Below are positions 23,151 to 34,369 of a stretch of 64,000 bases of DNA, in pieces. The notes below the pieces were generated by a model. It made no database searches, was not told the origin of the DNA, and saw only the letters and a list, made by a program, of their open reading frames with translations. Origin of the DNA: Saccopteryx bilineata (lineage: Eukaryota > Chordata > Mammalia > Chiroptera > Emballonuridae). Position 1 is the stretch's first letter. Each line of letters starts with the position of its first letter. The position numbers and the translations under genes are program-made. The DNA is taken from NCBI RefSeq assembly GCF_036850765.1, contig NC_089492.1, forward strand, positions 68,138,982 through 68,202,981, read 5' to 3'.

Positions 23151-23579
23151 AAATTAAAATTAAAATAAAAAAAAAAACAAAAAAGAAAAAAATAACCTCA
23201 GATAAAAGGTTACAACTACAAACTATTAATATGAATGTAAGATCATAAGACACAAGGTTTACACACAGAAATCAATTGTATTTTTACATATTAGCAAAAA
23301 ACAATTGGAAAATGAAAATTTTAAAAATGTCACAAAAGCATTAAAAACATCAAATAGAAATATATTTAACGAGATATTCAAGATCTCTACATTGAGATCT
23401 ATGTCTCTACATTGAAAACTAACATTACTGATAGAAATTCATAAAGACCTAATTAAAAGGAGAGTTGAATAGACTCAATATTTTTAAGATGGCATCTCTT
23501 CTCAAATTAATCTATGGATTCATTACAATCCCAATCAAAATCCTAGCTGCCCTTTGAAAACTGAGATGCTAATTCTAAA

Positions 23580-23952
23580 TTTTTTTTTAAGTGAGAGGAA
23601 GGGAGGCAGGAAAGACAAACTCCCACATGCACCCCAACTGGGATCCACCTGGCAAGCCCCCTATAGAGGGGATGCTATCTATGCCCATCTAGGGCTGCTG
23701 CTCCATTGCTCAGCAACCGAGCTATTTTAGTGCCTAAGGCAAGGCCAGGAAGCCATCCTCAGCTCCTGTGTCCAACTTGCTCAAACCATTTAAGTCATGG
23801 CTGTGAGAGGGGAAGAGAGAGAGAGAAAGAGAGAGAAAAGGGAGGAATGGAGAAGCAGATTGTCACTTCTCCTGTGTACCCTAACTGGGAATTGAACCCG
23901 GACTTCCACATGCTAGGTTGATGCTCTACCACTGAGCCAACAGGCCAGTGCC
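23580..23952 (-). repeat. SINE-C inserted in L1
   Basis: Reverse-oriented SINE-C, more diverged than its neighbours. TSD aattctaaa at 23571-23579 and 23953-23961; the L1 sequence continues on both sides. Confidence 0.9.
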
Positions 23953-24404
23953 AATTCTAAAATTTATGTGGAAATATATATTATCTAGTACAGTCAAGGC
24001 AAACTTGAGGAAAAACAGGCTGGATAACTTTCACTACTGATTTCAATATTTACTTAAATTTTGAACTACAATAATTAAGACAGTGTAATATTGGTATACG
24101 AATAGACAAGTAGCTCAATGGAACAATAGAATGTACAGAAATAGACCCCTCCAAGTTTGCAGTCAATTAATTTTTTACAAAATTGTCAAAGAAATTCAAT
24201 GGAAAAAGGAAAGTCTTGTCAATAAATAGTACTAGAACAACTAGATATCAGTATGGGAAAAATGAAAATTGACTCCCACCTCACACCATACTCAGGAATA
24301 AATTAGAGATGTATCATAGACTTAAATGTTAAAACTAAAACTATAAATAAACCTTCTAAAAGAAAACATGGGTTAATAAGTATTTTTACAACTTTCATGT
24401 AGGC

Positions 24405-24893
24405 CAGGGGTCCCCAAACTACTGCCCGCGGGCCACATGCGGCCCCCTGAGTCCATTTATCCGGCCCCCACCGCACTTCCGGAAAGGGCACCTCTTTCAT
24501 TGGTGGTCAGTGAGAGGAGCATAGTTCCCATTGAAATACTGGTCAGTTTGTTGATTTAAATTTACTTGTTCTTGCCTGGCCAGGTGGTGGCACAGTGGAT
24601 GGAGCGTTGGACTGGGATGCGGAAGGACCCAGGTTCGGGACCCCGAGGTCGCCAGCTTGAGCGCGGGCTCATCTGGCTTGAGCGAAGAGCTCGCCAGCTT
24701 GGACCCAGGGTCGCTGGCTCCAGCGGGGGGTTGCTCGGTCTGCTGAAGGCCCACGGTCGGGGCACATGTGAGAGGGCAGTCAATGAACGGCTAGGAAGTC
24801 GCAACACGCAGCGGGAAGCTGATGATTGATGCTTCTCATCTCTCTCTCTGTTCCTGTCTGTCTGTCCCTGTCTATCTCTGCCTCTGTAAAAAA

Positions 24894-24932
<39 letters not shown>

Positions 24933-25109
24933 ATTTACTTGTTCTTTATTTTAAATATTGTATTTGCTCCCATTTTGTTTTTTTACTTTAAAATAAGATT
25001 TGTGCAGTGTGCATAGGGATTTGTTCATAGCTTTTTTTTATAGTCCGGCCCTCCAACGGTCTGAGGGACAGTGAACTGGCCCTCTGTGTAAAAAGTTTGG
25101 GGACCCCTG
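24405..25109. mobile_element. Non-autonomous hAT transposon (CAGGGGTCCCCAAACT termini)
   Basis: Termini CAGGGGTCCCCAAACT on the left and AGTTTGGGGACCCCTG on the right are exact inverted repeats. The 8-bp TSD atgtaggc is perfect at 24397-24404 and 25110-25117. Without the SINE-B inside it, the element is about 330 bp with no coding capacity. It inserted into the older L1. Confidence 0.93.
24574..24930 (+). repeat. SINE-B nested in hAT element
   Basis: Complete, CpG-rich SINE-B with an (AAAT)n tail (24889-24934). A perfect 16-bp TSD aaatttacttgttctt is at 24558-24573 and 24931-24946. Because it sits inside the hAT element, which sits in L1, it is the youngest of the three. Confidence 0.95.
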
Positions 25110-25128
25110 ATGTAGGCAAAGATTTTTT

Positions 25129-25274
25129 ATTTTATTTTAATTTTTTTTATTTCAGCAAGAGAGAAAGGGAGAGAGAGGAAAAAACAGTAACATTGAGCTG
25201 TTCCTGTATGTCCCCTGATCGAGGATCGAACCAGCAACCTCTGCACTTTGGGATGATGCTCTGAGCCAGGGCAA
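25129..25274 (-). repeat. SINE-D next to the hAT element
   Basis: Reverse-oriented SINE-D with TSD caaagatttttt at 25117-25128 and 25275-25286. The left TSD starts at the last base of the hAT target duplication, so the two insertions are adjacent. Confidence 0.88.
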
Positions 25275-25983
25275 CAAAGATTTTTTTAGCATGACATGAA
25301 AGAAAGATACCAGAAAAGAAAAATAAATGTTAAATTGGACTTCATTAAAATTATAAACCTTTTATCAACATTAAAATGATAAACTTATCAAATTCCACTA
25401 AAAAGGTGAAAAGGCAGTCCACAGATTAGAATATATTTTTGATATATATAATATATATTAGGCAAAGTTACCTGTATCCAAAAAAAGTAAAGAACACCTC
25501 AAAATTGATAATAAAAAGACAACCCCTTAATAAAATGGACAAAAGACTTGTAAATGTACCTTACAAAAGTTTATGAATGGCCAATAAACATATGAAAAGA
25601 TGTTCAAAGTCATTAGTCATCAGGAAACTAACGCAAATGAAAAGTACCAGAGATACCACTTACTCTCTAGAATGGCATCAATTTTAAAGGCTGACAATTC
25701 TTAATATTATTGAGAATGTGCAGCAATTAGAAACTTTATTCATTGCTGATGAGACTATACAACCACTTTGGAAGCAGTGTAGCATTTCCTCATAAAGTTA
25801 AGCATAAACTTACCATGATCCAACGCTCTACTCCAAGTATATATTTACCTAAGAGAATATTGATCTGGGTTATGGTTCCATTTTGATAATGGTTCATTAA
25901 AAGTTATTGAATTATACACTTAGGATTTGTTTATTTTTGCTATCTGTAAATTAAACCTGTAGAAAGTAGTATTGGCATTTTCT

Positions 25984-26863
25984 TTTTTTTTTGTCATTTA
26001 TATTATTTTTATTAATAAATGAGTGATTTTTAACAAATGAACCTATTGGCTATTGGCTGGGTGAAAGAGAAACCTGTTGTTTGGGGCTGAATGTTTAATC
26101 TCTTCAAATTACTTAATCTTTTTTTTTTTATAAATAAATTTTTATTTTAATGGGGTGACATCAATAAATCAGGGTACATACATTCAAAGAAAACATTTCC
26201 AGGTTATCTTGTCATTTAATGATGTTGCATACCCATCACCCGAAGAGAGATCGTCCTCCGCCACCCTCCATCCAGTTCTCTCTGTACCCCTCCCCCTCCC
26301 CCTCTCCCTCCTTCCCTCCCCCGACCCCCCATAGTCACCACACTCCTGTTCATGCCTCTTAATCTCGCTTTTATGTCCCACCAATGTATGGAATCCTGCA
26401 GTTCCTGTTTTTTTCTGATTCGCTTATTTCACCCCTCACAATGCTACCAAGACTCCACCATTCCGCTATAAGTGATCCGATGTCACCATTTCTCCTAGCT
26501 GAATAATATACCATGGTGTATATGTGTCCCATCTTCTTCATCCAGTCCTCTATATTTTTTACAGTGATTAAAAGCCTTTAAGCAAACTCTTGGCCAATAC
26601 AGCAAGAATCCATAAATGAGTAGTGTCCTTAACATGTTCCCCAAGTCCAAGTTGGCCCCCTCACCATGCCAAATCCCTGAAAAATGCAACCCAACCACAG
26701 TTCAGTCTGTTATGAGCTGTCACAGGGAGCAGGAGTCCAGGAAAGTTCCCCACAGGAAAAGTCCGCATGGCACTGGAATTGTTATCACCATTCTATACTT
26801 TGCAGCTCATGTCCAAGTCCCAATGACCGCTGCTTCTAGCTGGTAATGATTCAGGTAGACTGG
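25984..26863 (-). mobile_element. Composite L1-tailed insertion with double poly(A) and unidentified 5' module
   Basis: Bounded by a perfect 15-bp TSD, gtattggcattttct (25969-25983 and 26864-26878). Read on the minus strand, it holds about 300 bp of sequence I cannot assign (26863 to about 26560). Next comes the L1 ORF2 C-terminus in an open frame (WMKKMGHIYTMVYYSA near 26540-26490, stop near 26373). The L1 3' UTR follows, with a GA-rich tract and AATAAA, then poly(A) (26129-26119). After that there are about 126 bp of other sequence with its own AATAAA and a second poly(A) (25992-25983). The double tail is the signature of 3' transduction, where transcription reads through a weak L1 poly(A) site. 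Confidence 0.8.
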
Positions 26864-26878
26864 GTATTGGCATTTTCT

Positions 26879-27788
26879 TAATGGAATAGGAGAGAATTTC
26901 CCTAATATGATTACGTGAATATACAAAAAGCCTGAAAGAAACATCGTACTCAGTGGTGAAACATTTACAGCTTCTCCCTCAGACTGAGAAAGAGAACAGG
27001 GAATAGTATGTTCTCTATTACTATTTGTATTCAATATTGTACAGGAAGTTCTAAGCCGATGCAATAAAGAAATAAATGGAATAAGCAAAAAAAAATTGGT
27101 ATAAGTATTGCTAAGAAAGAAATAAAACTCATTATTTGCAGATGGCATGAACATTTATGTAGAAAATCCCCCCCAAATCAACAAACTGTTAGAATTAAAT
27201 TTAAGATCTCTGGAATTAAAGGTCAAATTACAAAATTCAATTGTTTTTCTGTATATTAGAAACAATTAGAAAATGACAACTTGAAATGTAAATTGAAAGG
27301 CTGTTTAGCAATATCCATTAAAGCTGAGCATGTCTGCTTTATGACTCATTAATCTCACTCCTAACTACATATCCAATAGAATTCCTTCACAGAAGAATGA
27401 ATAAATCATAGTGCTTTTGCTCAAAGGAATACTATATTGAAATGAAAAAACTATAGCTCCATGCAACAACATGGATGAACTATCTAACAATAATCTTGAA
27501 CAAAAGGAGCCAGTTGAAAGAATATTACTGTATGATGTTATTTACCTAAAGGTCAAAGACAGGCAAAACTAATCTATGGTAAGAGATACCAGGAAAGTTA
27601 TTAACTTTTGGGGAGAAGATGGTTCCTAGGAGGGCATATGAGGGGAATTTGGGAATGTTGAAAATTCTGTTTCTAATCTGAATGGAGGTTACATGGGCAT
27701 GTTCATTCCATGAAACATTTTGTGTACAGCTCATTTAAGGTATACATTTGACTGGTATACTTGTGTATATTATACTTCAATTTTAAAA
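26879..27788 (+). mobile_element. Second degraded L1 (ORF2 pieces and 3' end)
   Basis: 'aggagagaatttccctaatatgatt' to 'ttatttgcagatggcatgaacatttatgtagaaaatcc' is L1 reverse-transcriptase-region sequence. At about 27300 it jumps to L1 3'-end sequence ('catggatgaactatctaacaataa' to 'atattatacttcaatttt'), so a middle part is missing. Frames are broken. Confidence 0.8.
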
Positions 27789-28311
27789 AGTTATTGTTGT
27801 ATGCACTTACTGACGTCTCCCTAACTAGACTGCAGGGAATATATTTCTCAGTATCCTGAACAGATTTTAGCAGTGACTTCCTGAAATACTTTATATGGCA
27901 TAGGTAGATACAGATGCCAGTAAAGTTTATTTATTTTTAGTACAGGTACAAACAGTAGTAAAATAAAATGCACATATATATATATTTAAAAATATGATCA
28001 ATTGAAGAAGTACTGACATTTTTCCTACAATTCTCCTTTCTCTTATGTTTATCTCAAATAGCTCCAAAATAAAAATCTAGATTTTTATTAAAAACAAATT
28101 AAGTGCAATACAAAGATGAAAGCTCATTTGTGTACACTAGTAAGTAGGGATTGGTATGTGGATATACCAGGTATCCACCTCATCTCAACTTAACATAAAA
28201 GTTCATGGCAGGTCAGCTGAGGCGGGTCTTAGAAAAAAGAAGTAGGTTCTAGGCCAGAATTTGAACCCATAATCAATATGGCTTGAACATGTTTTTGGTT
28301 GGTTGGTTGGT
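27789..28311. other. Non-coding, nothing recognised
   Basis: AT-rich, no motif beyond short (TA)n near 27973-27986. Confidence 0.5.
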
Positions 28312-28450
28312 TAGTTGCATCTTTTTATTGTGGTGAAATATACATATCATAAAGTTGTCATTTTAACTATTTTTAAGTGTATGGCTCAGTGGCATTAAAT
28401 ATATTCTCATTGCTGTGCAACCATCACACTAGCCATCTCTAGAATGTTTT
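28312..28450 (-). mobile_element. Old L1 3'-region fragment
   Basis: 'tttttattgtggtgaaatatacat' and 'cattgctgtgcaaccatcacactagccatctctag' are antisense landmarks of old mammalian L1 3' ends. Short and degraded. Confidence 0.6.
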
Positions 28451-29581
28451 CATGAAAACTTTCAGACACGTTATGACATGCATCTACGACTCAGTTTCCT
28501 ACCTGAGTCCTTCATTTCTGAGATCCCTTGTAGCTTAAAAATACTGTTGCAGAGAGCAAGTACAACTCAGAGGAAATCAAGGCTCCTTTTGTCAAAAGGC
28601 AAAATTTTTCTAAAATCTTAGGTCTGGAGGAGAACATTAACGTTCATTTAAAGCTAGGACAGGAAAATGTCTTCGTGAAAAAAAGGTCATCTGAATAGCG
28701 AGTCTTTTTTCTTAATAGAAGAATCATCTTGCTTCTTTTAAAATAGACCTTTGTGAACATGGACTGCTTGACAAATTGTCCTGCTCAATCTAGCAACATT
28801 TTTTGGGCTTTAAAATATAAAACTCTGTTTTTTATTCGAAATGTTTATAGGGTCAATATTATATTGTAATTAGTCTATTATGTATATATGTCAGTTTTTG
28901 ACATCTTTAATTAAATGCCTAAACTCCTGGCTTGTTTTGTTTTGTTTTTAGCTCTTCCCCACGATGATTATGAAGTTTCAGACACACAACTACCTGAAAG
29001 ATTGCAACTGTTTTCTGTCCCATTCAAACCCTTTTAAATGATTAATGTCCAATTTCTTAAACTGAGTGGTAGGCATATGGGTATTTAGTATTCTTTATAT
29101 CAGTCACACATGTTAGACATATTACTTCAAATATAGTCAGTATTTAATAAAAACAGTTTTAAAAAAACTTCTTCTATGGTAAATAATATACTTAAGCACA
29201 TCCTTTTGTTACAAAACAACAAAAGCTAATCGTTAGATCCGGTTTTTCTTTTAGACCCAGTTTTAAAATGAACTCTTTTAGGGCACTTTCTACTATGGTC
29301 CCTGATTTACACATGGCCAATCAACCACTTAAGATTGGAAAGATTCTGACTTGACTGGAACTCCCTTCTCTTTCGGTCTCTGCTTAGAATTGTTACCACT
29401 CCTGCTTCTTCTTCCCTCTCATTATAAGCTACACAGCCATTTCTTTCCCTTTCTTAATAGTGGTGTCATTTATTATGTCACCATTTCCTATTATCTGAGT
29501 CCTACCCGTCTCAAGAGTGTATTGTTTTTCTCACTTGGCACCCCCTTGCCATCCTCAGATACAGTACCAAGCATGGGTGAA
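28451..29581. other. Non-coding, nothing recognised
   Basis: AT-rich; the plus-strand frame at 29351-29626 runs into the poly(T) of the next SINE and shows no domain. Confidence 0.5.
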
Positions 29582-29593
29582 TCTGAGCACTCT

Positions 29594-29974
29594 TTTTTTT
29601 TTTTTTTTGTATTTTTCTTTTTCTGAAGCTGGAAACGGGGAGGCAATCAGACAGATTGCATGCGCCCAACCGGGATCCACCCGGCACGCCCACCAGGGGG
29701 TGATGCTCTGCCCATCTGGGGCGTTGCTCTGTTGCAACCAGAGCCATTCCAGCTCCTGAGGCAGAGGCCATGGAGCCATCCTCAGTGCCCGGGCCATCTT
29801 TGCTCCAATGGAGCCTTGGCTGCGGGAGGGGAAGAGAAAGACAAAGAGGAAGGAGAGGGGGAGAGGTGGAGAAGCAGATGGGCGCCTCTCCTGTGTGCCC
29901 TGGCCAGGAATCAAACCCAGGACTCCTGCACGCCAGGCTGATGCTCTACCACTGAGCCAGCCGGCCAGGGCCTG
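29594..29974 (-). repeat. SINE-C
   Basis: Complete reverse-oriented SINE-C with long poly(T) start. TSD tctgagcactct at 29582-29593 and 29975-29986. Confidence 0.94.
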
Positions 29975-29986
29975 TCTGAGCACTCT

Positions 29987-30459
29987 AATCAAGTGTACCC
30001 ACATAATCACCGTAAGACCCACTGTTTTTACAGTACCTCCCCAAGTGCAACAGGTCAAGTTCTAGTTTAACACAGAAACACACTTATGGCAGCGATAGTC
30101 TAGTACTACTACAGTGCTATTTTGGATGTCTCAGATTTTAGAAGGGCAGCTCTGAGAACCTAAACCCCTTGCAAAACCTTGTTTCCATAGAAAAATACAT
30201 TCTGCCTCACAACTAATCAGTGAAAAAGAAAATTCTGAAATAAACCCATGACGACTGCTTATACTTTTCATATAAGACTTCAAAGCCTTTCACAAAAACA
30301 TCATTTTTTAAAAGCCTTTTTGCCCTAGCTAATAGTGATTAAAGGACTTGTTATAGTCACAACTAAGAAGCATACATTAGCAACCTTTGGACACGGAGTG
30401 CAGGAAATAATGTACAAATTTTTACTAGTGGTATTGGATATGAATATGTTTCTTTCCAC
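29987..30459. other. Non-coding, nothing recognised
   Basis: No supportable feature. Confidence 0.5.
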
Positions 30460-30625
30460 TTATTAATTCAGCACAAATTTATTGAGTTCCTATTCTTTGC
30501 AAGGCACTATTCTCAGCATGGGAGACCAAGTAGAACAAAACAGGCAACACTCCTGTCTTAATGGAATTTACAGAGGATATGGCTCATTCTAGGCACTTAA
30601 TAAATATTTGTTGAATGAATGATTG
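30460..30625 (+). repeat. Ancient MIR/L2-class repeat
   Basis: 'cagcacaaatttattgagttcctattctttgcaaggcactattctcagc' and the closing 'aggcacttaataaatatttgttgaatgaatg' are typical of these mammal-wide repeats. 30626-31109 holds nothing recognised. Confidence 0.6.
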
Positions 30626-31131
30626 AATGTGGCTAACAAAGCCATTAGAATATGGTAAATATTTACGTTTTATAAAATTCAGTGAAATCAGTGAACAAAG
30701 GGGTTGCAGAACATAAATTAGGGGAATTTGTTCCAGCAGTCAAGGCTAAAATATTTCCTTATTATAATGAGCAGTAGTGGGTAGGAGTGTTGGGTGATCA
30801 CAACCAGAAGGCTAGCAACTCTATAATCCACAGGGTCCTTTGCAGAGCACTGATTTGGAGACAAGTGTCATACCACCACTACCTCTATGCCTTTTTGCAA
30901 ATTATTACTTTGAGACCCAAGTTTATTTTATTTACAAGTAAATATAATTTATCATCTTAACTCTAAGGACTCAGTATCAGTTTACAGTGGCATTATTGCA
31001 AAGAACATTTTACCAAATATAACAGAGGCATTAGCCTACGATAATTGGGTTGCAGTTTAATCCCACTTTCACAGATACTTGTAATAAATTTATTTTTCAT
31101 ATTATCTATAATTGCAATCTCCCAGTAGGAC

Positions 31132-31134
<3 letters not shown>

Positions 31135-31167
<33 letters not shown>
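31135..31167. repeat. (CA)n microsatellite
   Basis: Uninterrupted CA dinucleotides near the 3' end of the LTR; a probable length-polymorphic site. Confidence 0.95.
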
Positions 31168-31168
<1 letters not shown>

Positions 31169-31427
31169 AGAAAGCAAGAGAGATTTATTTTAAGGAATTA
31201 CGCAATTATGGGAGCTGGCTAATCTCAAATTTGCATGGTGGACCAGCAGGTAGGAATTTCCAGCAGCAGAAGATGATGTTGCAATTTTGAGTCTAAAGGC
31301 AGTCTGGAACAGAATTTCTTCCTTCTTTGAGAAACTCAGTCTTTTCTCTTCATGTCTTCAGCTGATTGGATGTGGGCCACCCTCATTATGGAGGGTGATC
31401 TGCTTTATTCAAAGTCTACTGATTTAA

Positions 31428-31774
31428 TTTTATTTATTTATTTATTTATTTACAGAGACAGAGAGAGAGTCAGAGAGAGGGATAGACAGGGACAGACAGA
31501 CAGGAACGGAGAGATGAGAAGCATCATTTAGTTTTTTGTTGCACATTGCGACACCTTAGTTGTTCATTGATTGCTTTCTCATATGTGCCTTGACCGGGGG
31601 CCTTCAGCAGACGAAGTAACTCTTGCTGGAGCCAGCGACCTTGGGTCCAAGCTGGTGGGCTTTTGCTCAAGCCAGATGAACCTGCACTCAAGCTGGTGAC
31701 CTCGGGGTCTCGAACCTGGGTCCTTCCACACCACAGTCCGAGGCTCTATCCACTGCGCCACCACCTGGTCAGGC
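31428..31774 (-). repeat. SINE-B nested in the LTR
   Basis: Complete reverse-oriented SINE-B with (ATTT)n tail. Perfect 18-bp TSD caaagtctactgatttaa at 31410-31427 and 31775-31792; the LTR continues on both sides. Confidence 0.95.
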
Positions 31775-31902
31775 CAAAGTCTACTGATTTAAATGTTACT
31801 CACATCTAAAAAATGCTTTACAGCAACATCTATACTGCTATTTGACCAATCAGTTGGGCACCATAGCCTGGACAAGTTGACATATAAAATTAGCCATCAC
31901 AG

Positions 31903-32088
31903 GCCTGACCTGTGGTGGCACAGTGGATAAAGCGTCGACCTGGAAATGCTGAGGTCGCCGGTTCGAAACCCTGGGCTTGCCTGGTCAAGGCACATATGGG
32001 AGTTGATGCTTCCAGCTCCTCCCCCCTGTCTCTCTCTCTCCTCTCTCTCTTCTCTCTAAAAATGAATAAACTAAAAAAAAATTAAATT
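31903..32088 (+). repeat. SINE-A at the LTR edge
   Basis: Complete SINE-A with an intact B-box (cggttcgaaaccc). The 17-bp TSD aaaattagccatcacag (31886-31902, 32089-32105) contains the last bases of the LTR, so the SINE landed exactly at the LTR boundary and duplicated it. Confidence 0.95.
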
Positions 32089-32105
32089 AAAATTAGCCAT
32101 CACAG

Positions 32106-32525
32106 TTCACTGCTTATCAACTTGAGAGTCACACTCATCTTCTTAAACTATCCTTAATTTCCAAATAAAGAAAATAGTCATGCTTCCACTTAACATGATA
32201 CAGCTACCCTGTGTACAACTGAAAGCACATCAACTCTTTCCCTAAAGAGGATGCAAAGTCCTTGGGTGATGTTCACTCTTCTTAATATACTGTAACTTAT
32301 ATACTGGGATGTAAAGTTAACAACACTTAAATGCTATGATTTAAGTCAATACGTCTTATGTTAATGGTAAGGAAGTGAATAAAATAAAGATAAATAGATA
32401 ATATTAGATAGATATATAAAAACATGTACATACATACACACAAGCACATTCATAACAAAATAAGAAAGAAATAACAATTATAATCCTCACCTCTGTAACT
32501 GGTCACATGACCATAGCTGGTATTT
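32106..32525. other. Non-coding, nothing recognised
   Basis: AT-rich; may be flanking DNA or unrecognised leader sequence of the ERV-L relic. Confidence 0.4.
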
Positions 32526-34025
32526 ATAACTACCTCTTCCACTATTCATTCCCTTCAGCAGGCACCTTGGCTGGTTATGGTTCTTTGCCCACAGGGTGAT
32601 CCAAACCTTCATTTATGAAGAATTCAGGCCATTAGTAGGCCTACCTGAATTAGATTGTTGTAGTATTCCATTGACTTTAATTCAGGGTATGATACAAAAA
32701 AAAAGCCCTAAAAAATCTCTTGAATTCCAGACATACTCTTCCATTGTGTAGCAGATAATCAGGATCAATCACCCTCACCAGTACTATGTTCTTCACCTGT
32801 TAAGAGGAATGAGAAGACCTGTAGACCAGGGATCTTTCTATTACAGGGACAGGAAGCAAAAAAAAATTTTTTTTTTTTTTTTTTGCATTTTTCTGAAGCT
32901 GGAAACAGGGAGAGACAGTCAGACAGACTCCCGCATGCACCGGACCGGGATCCACCCGGCACGCCCACCATGGGGCGATGCTCTGCCCACCAGGGGACGA
33001 TGCTCTGCCCATCCTGGGCGTCACCATGTTGCGACCAGAGCCACTCTAGCGCCTGAGGCAGAGGCCACAGAGCCATCCCCAGCGCCCGGGCCATCTTTGC
33101 TCCAATGGAGCCTTGGCTGCGGGAGGGGAAGAGAGAGACAGAGAGGAAAGCGCGGCAGAGGGGTGGAGAAGCAAACGGGCGCTTCTCCTATGTGCCCTGG
33201 CCGGGAATCGAACCCGGGTCCTCCGCACGCTAGGCCGACGCTCTACCGCTGAGCCAACCGGCCAGGGCCAGGAAGCAAAAATTTTGCTAGTGACTTACTA
33301 GGGTGTAGTAGTGAATGGCTCCATTTCTAATTCTACCCCTTAATTCTTGGATCAATGAATCCTAGCTGTGGGAAAAATAGCACAGTATGTTGAATGCCAA
33401 CTTAGAGCATATACAGTCTCTGAGGAACCTTGCAAGATATTGCCACCTAGCTGGTTATATAACTGAATCTTCCAAACGCCATTCCACTATTCTATCAAGC
33501 CAGCTGCTTCAGGATGGCGGGGAAGATGGTAAGACCGTAAACTCTATAAGCATGGACCCCCTGCCCACGCCATTGCCATGAAATGACTTCCTTGATCAGA
33601 AGTAATGCCTTGTGGAATACCATAGTAGTGAATAGGGTGATCTGTTCTGTAGCTACCAACTTACCTCTTTCTACAGTGATCTGTCATTGCCCAATGGGCT
33701 CATGAATGATGTGGCCACAGTGGCAACATAGACTTCCATCATTAAGGCCAGTCTGGCTAAGGCCACTGCTAAGTGCCAACTGCCAACAGTAGGGACCAAT
33801 ACCGAGTTCCCAACATGGCACCATTCCCCAGGGTGATCAGTCAGCTACCTCATGGCAGGTTGATTACATTGGACCACTTCCACCATGGAAGGGGAAATAT
33901 TTTGTTCCTACTGGAATAGACGCTCTGGAAATGTATGTGCCTTCTTGCTGCTTAGGCTATACCAAAATTACCATCATGGACTACTTTGCTAAGGAGCATT
34001 ATCTCTGCCACAGTTTGTAAAAGAA
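32526..34025 (+). pseudogene. ERV-L-type endogenous retrovirus pol relic
   Basis: An old endogenous retrovirus fragment. Near 33850-33900 the plus strand encodes a short integrase-core-like motif (WQVDYIGPLP) typical of ERV-L pol. Text such as 'ttcttcacctgttaagaggaatgagaagacctgtagac' to the left matches ERV-L/MaLR internal sequence. Frames are interrupted by stops and frameshifts, no gag, env or flanking sense LTR is visible, and a SINE-C splits it. It cannot encode a working protein. Confidence 0.7.
32867..33269 (-). repeat. SINE-C inserted in the ERV-L relic
   Basis: Complete, CpG-rich reverse SINE-C with an intact T-arm complement. TSD aggaagcaaaaa (starting 32851 and 33270); a 'gcgatgctctgccc' segment is duplicated as in the copy at 22020. 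Confidence 0.93.
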
Positions 34026-34369
34026 TATACAGAGCACTGAACAGTAGTTAAAACAGCCAAACTCAACTTTCTTTTGTGATCAAACATCTAATACTCTCTT
34101 ATCAATAGTAGTTTTAATAAACTTGCTCTAAATGCTGTCTTATTCATAAACATACTATCAGCAATGCGGTATATCGATATACTAAAGTCAGTGCTACATA
34201 CAGTCTGTTTTCTATCAATGTATATAATGAGCTGTCAGTGCCAAGCCAAGAAGTTCTGGATTCCTATGGGCATACTTTCAAGATTTCTTTATAGTATAAT
34301 AGAATTTTATAAACAACAAGATACCCAGATTTCTTACTGAACAAATTCTCCCAGTGCATTTGGCTTGAT
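34026..34369. other. Non-coding, nothing recognised
   Basis: AT-rich. It leads into the source segment of the templated copy described at 34370. Confidence 0.5.

Larger units (their letters stand above)
23230..25968 (+). mobile_element. Degraded L1, ORF2 3' part and 3' UTR, interrupted by four insertions
   Basis: Plus-strand blocks follow the L1 ORF2 order: 'agaaatcaattgtatttttacatattagc', then 'aatctatggattcattacaatcccaatcaaaatcctagc', 'gaaatagacccctcc', 'aaaagatgttcaaagtcattagtcat' and 'gagactatacaaccactttggaagc'. Frames are broken throughout. It was later hit by a SINE-C (23580), a hAT element (24405) carrying its own SINE-B, and a SINE-D (25129). Non-functional. Confidence 0.85.
31110..32104 (-). 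mobile_element. Solo LTR, MLT2/ERV-L-like, with two later SINEs
   Basis: Antisense landmarks of an MLT2-type LTR appear in order: 'agagatttattttaaggaatta', 'gatgatgttgcaattttgag', 'cagctgattggatgtgggccaccctcattatggagg', 'caagttgacatataaaattagccatcaca'. The AATAAA-type signal is on the minus strand. A (CA)n tract (31135-31167), a SINE-B and a SINE-A interrupt it. It lies opposite in orientation to the ERV-L pol relic to its right, so it is probably a separate insertion. Confidence 0.72.

Noticed and set aside
26184..26384. 66-codon minus-strand gene (Arg/Gly-rich)
   Set aside because: It is the GA-rich 3' UTR tract of the L1 part of the composite insertion.
29555..30058. Open frame of 167 codons on the minus strand
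   Set aside because: It is the SINE-C at 29594 plus flanks, with repeat-derived peptide sequence only.
31110..34025. A single provirus joining the LTR and the pol relic
   Set aside because: The LTR reads on the minus strand while the integrase-like motif reads on the plus strand, so they are unlikely to be one insertion.
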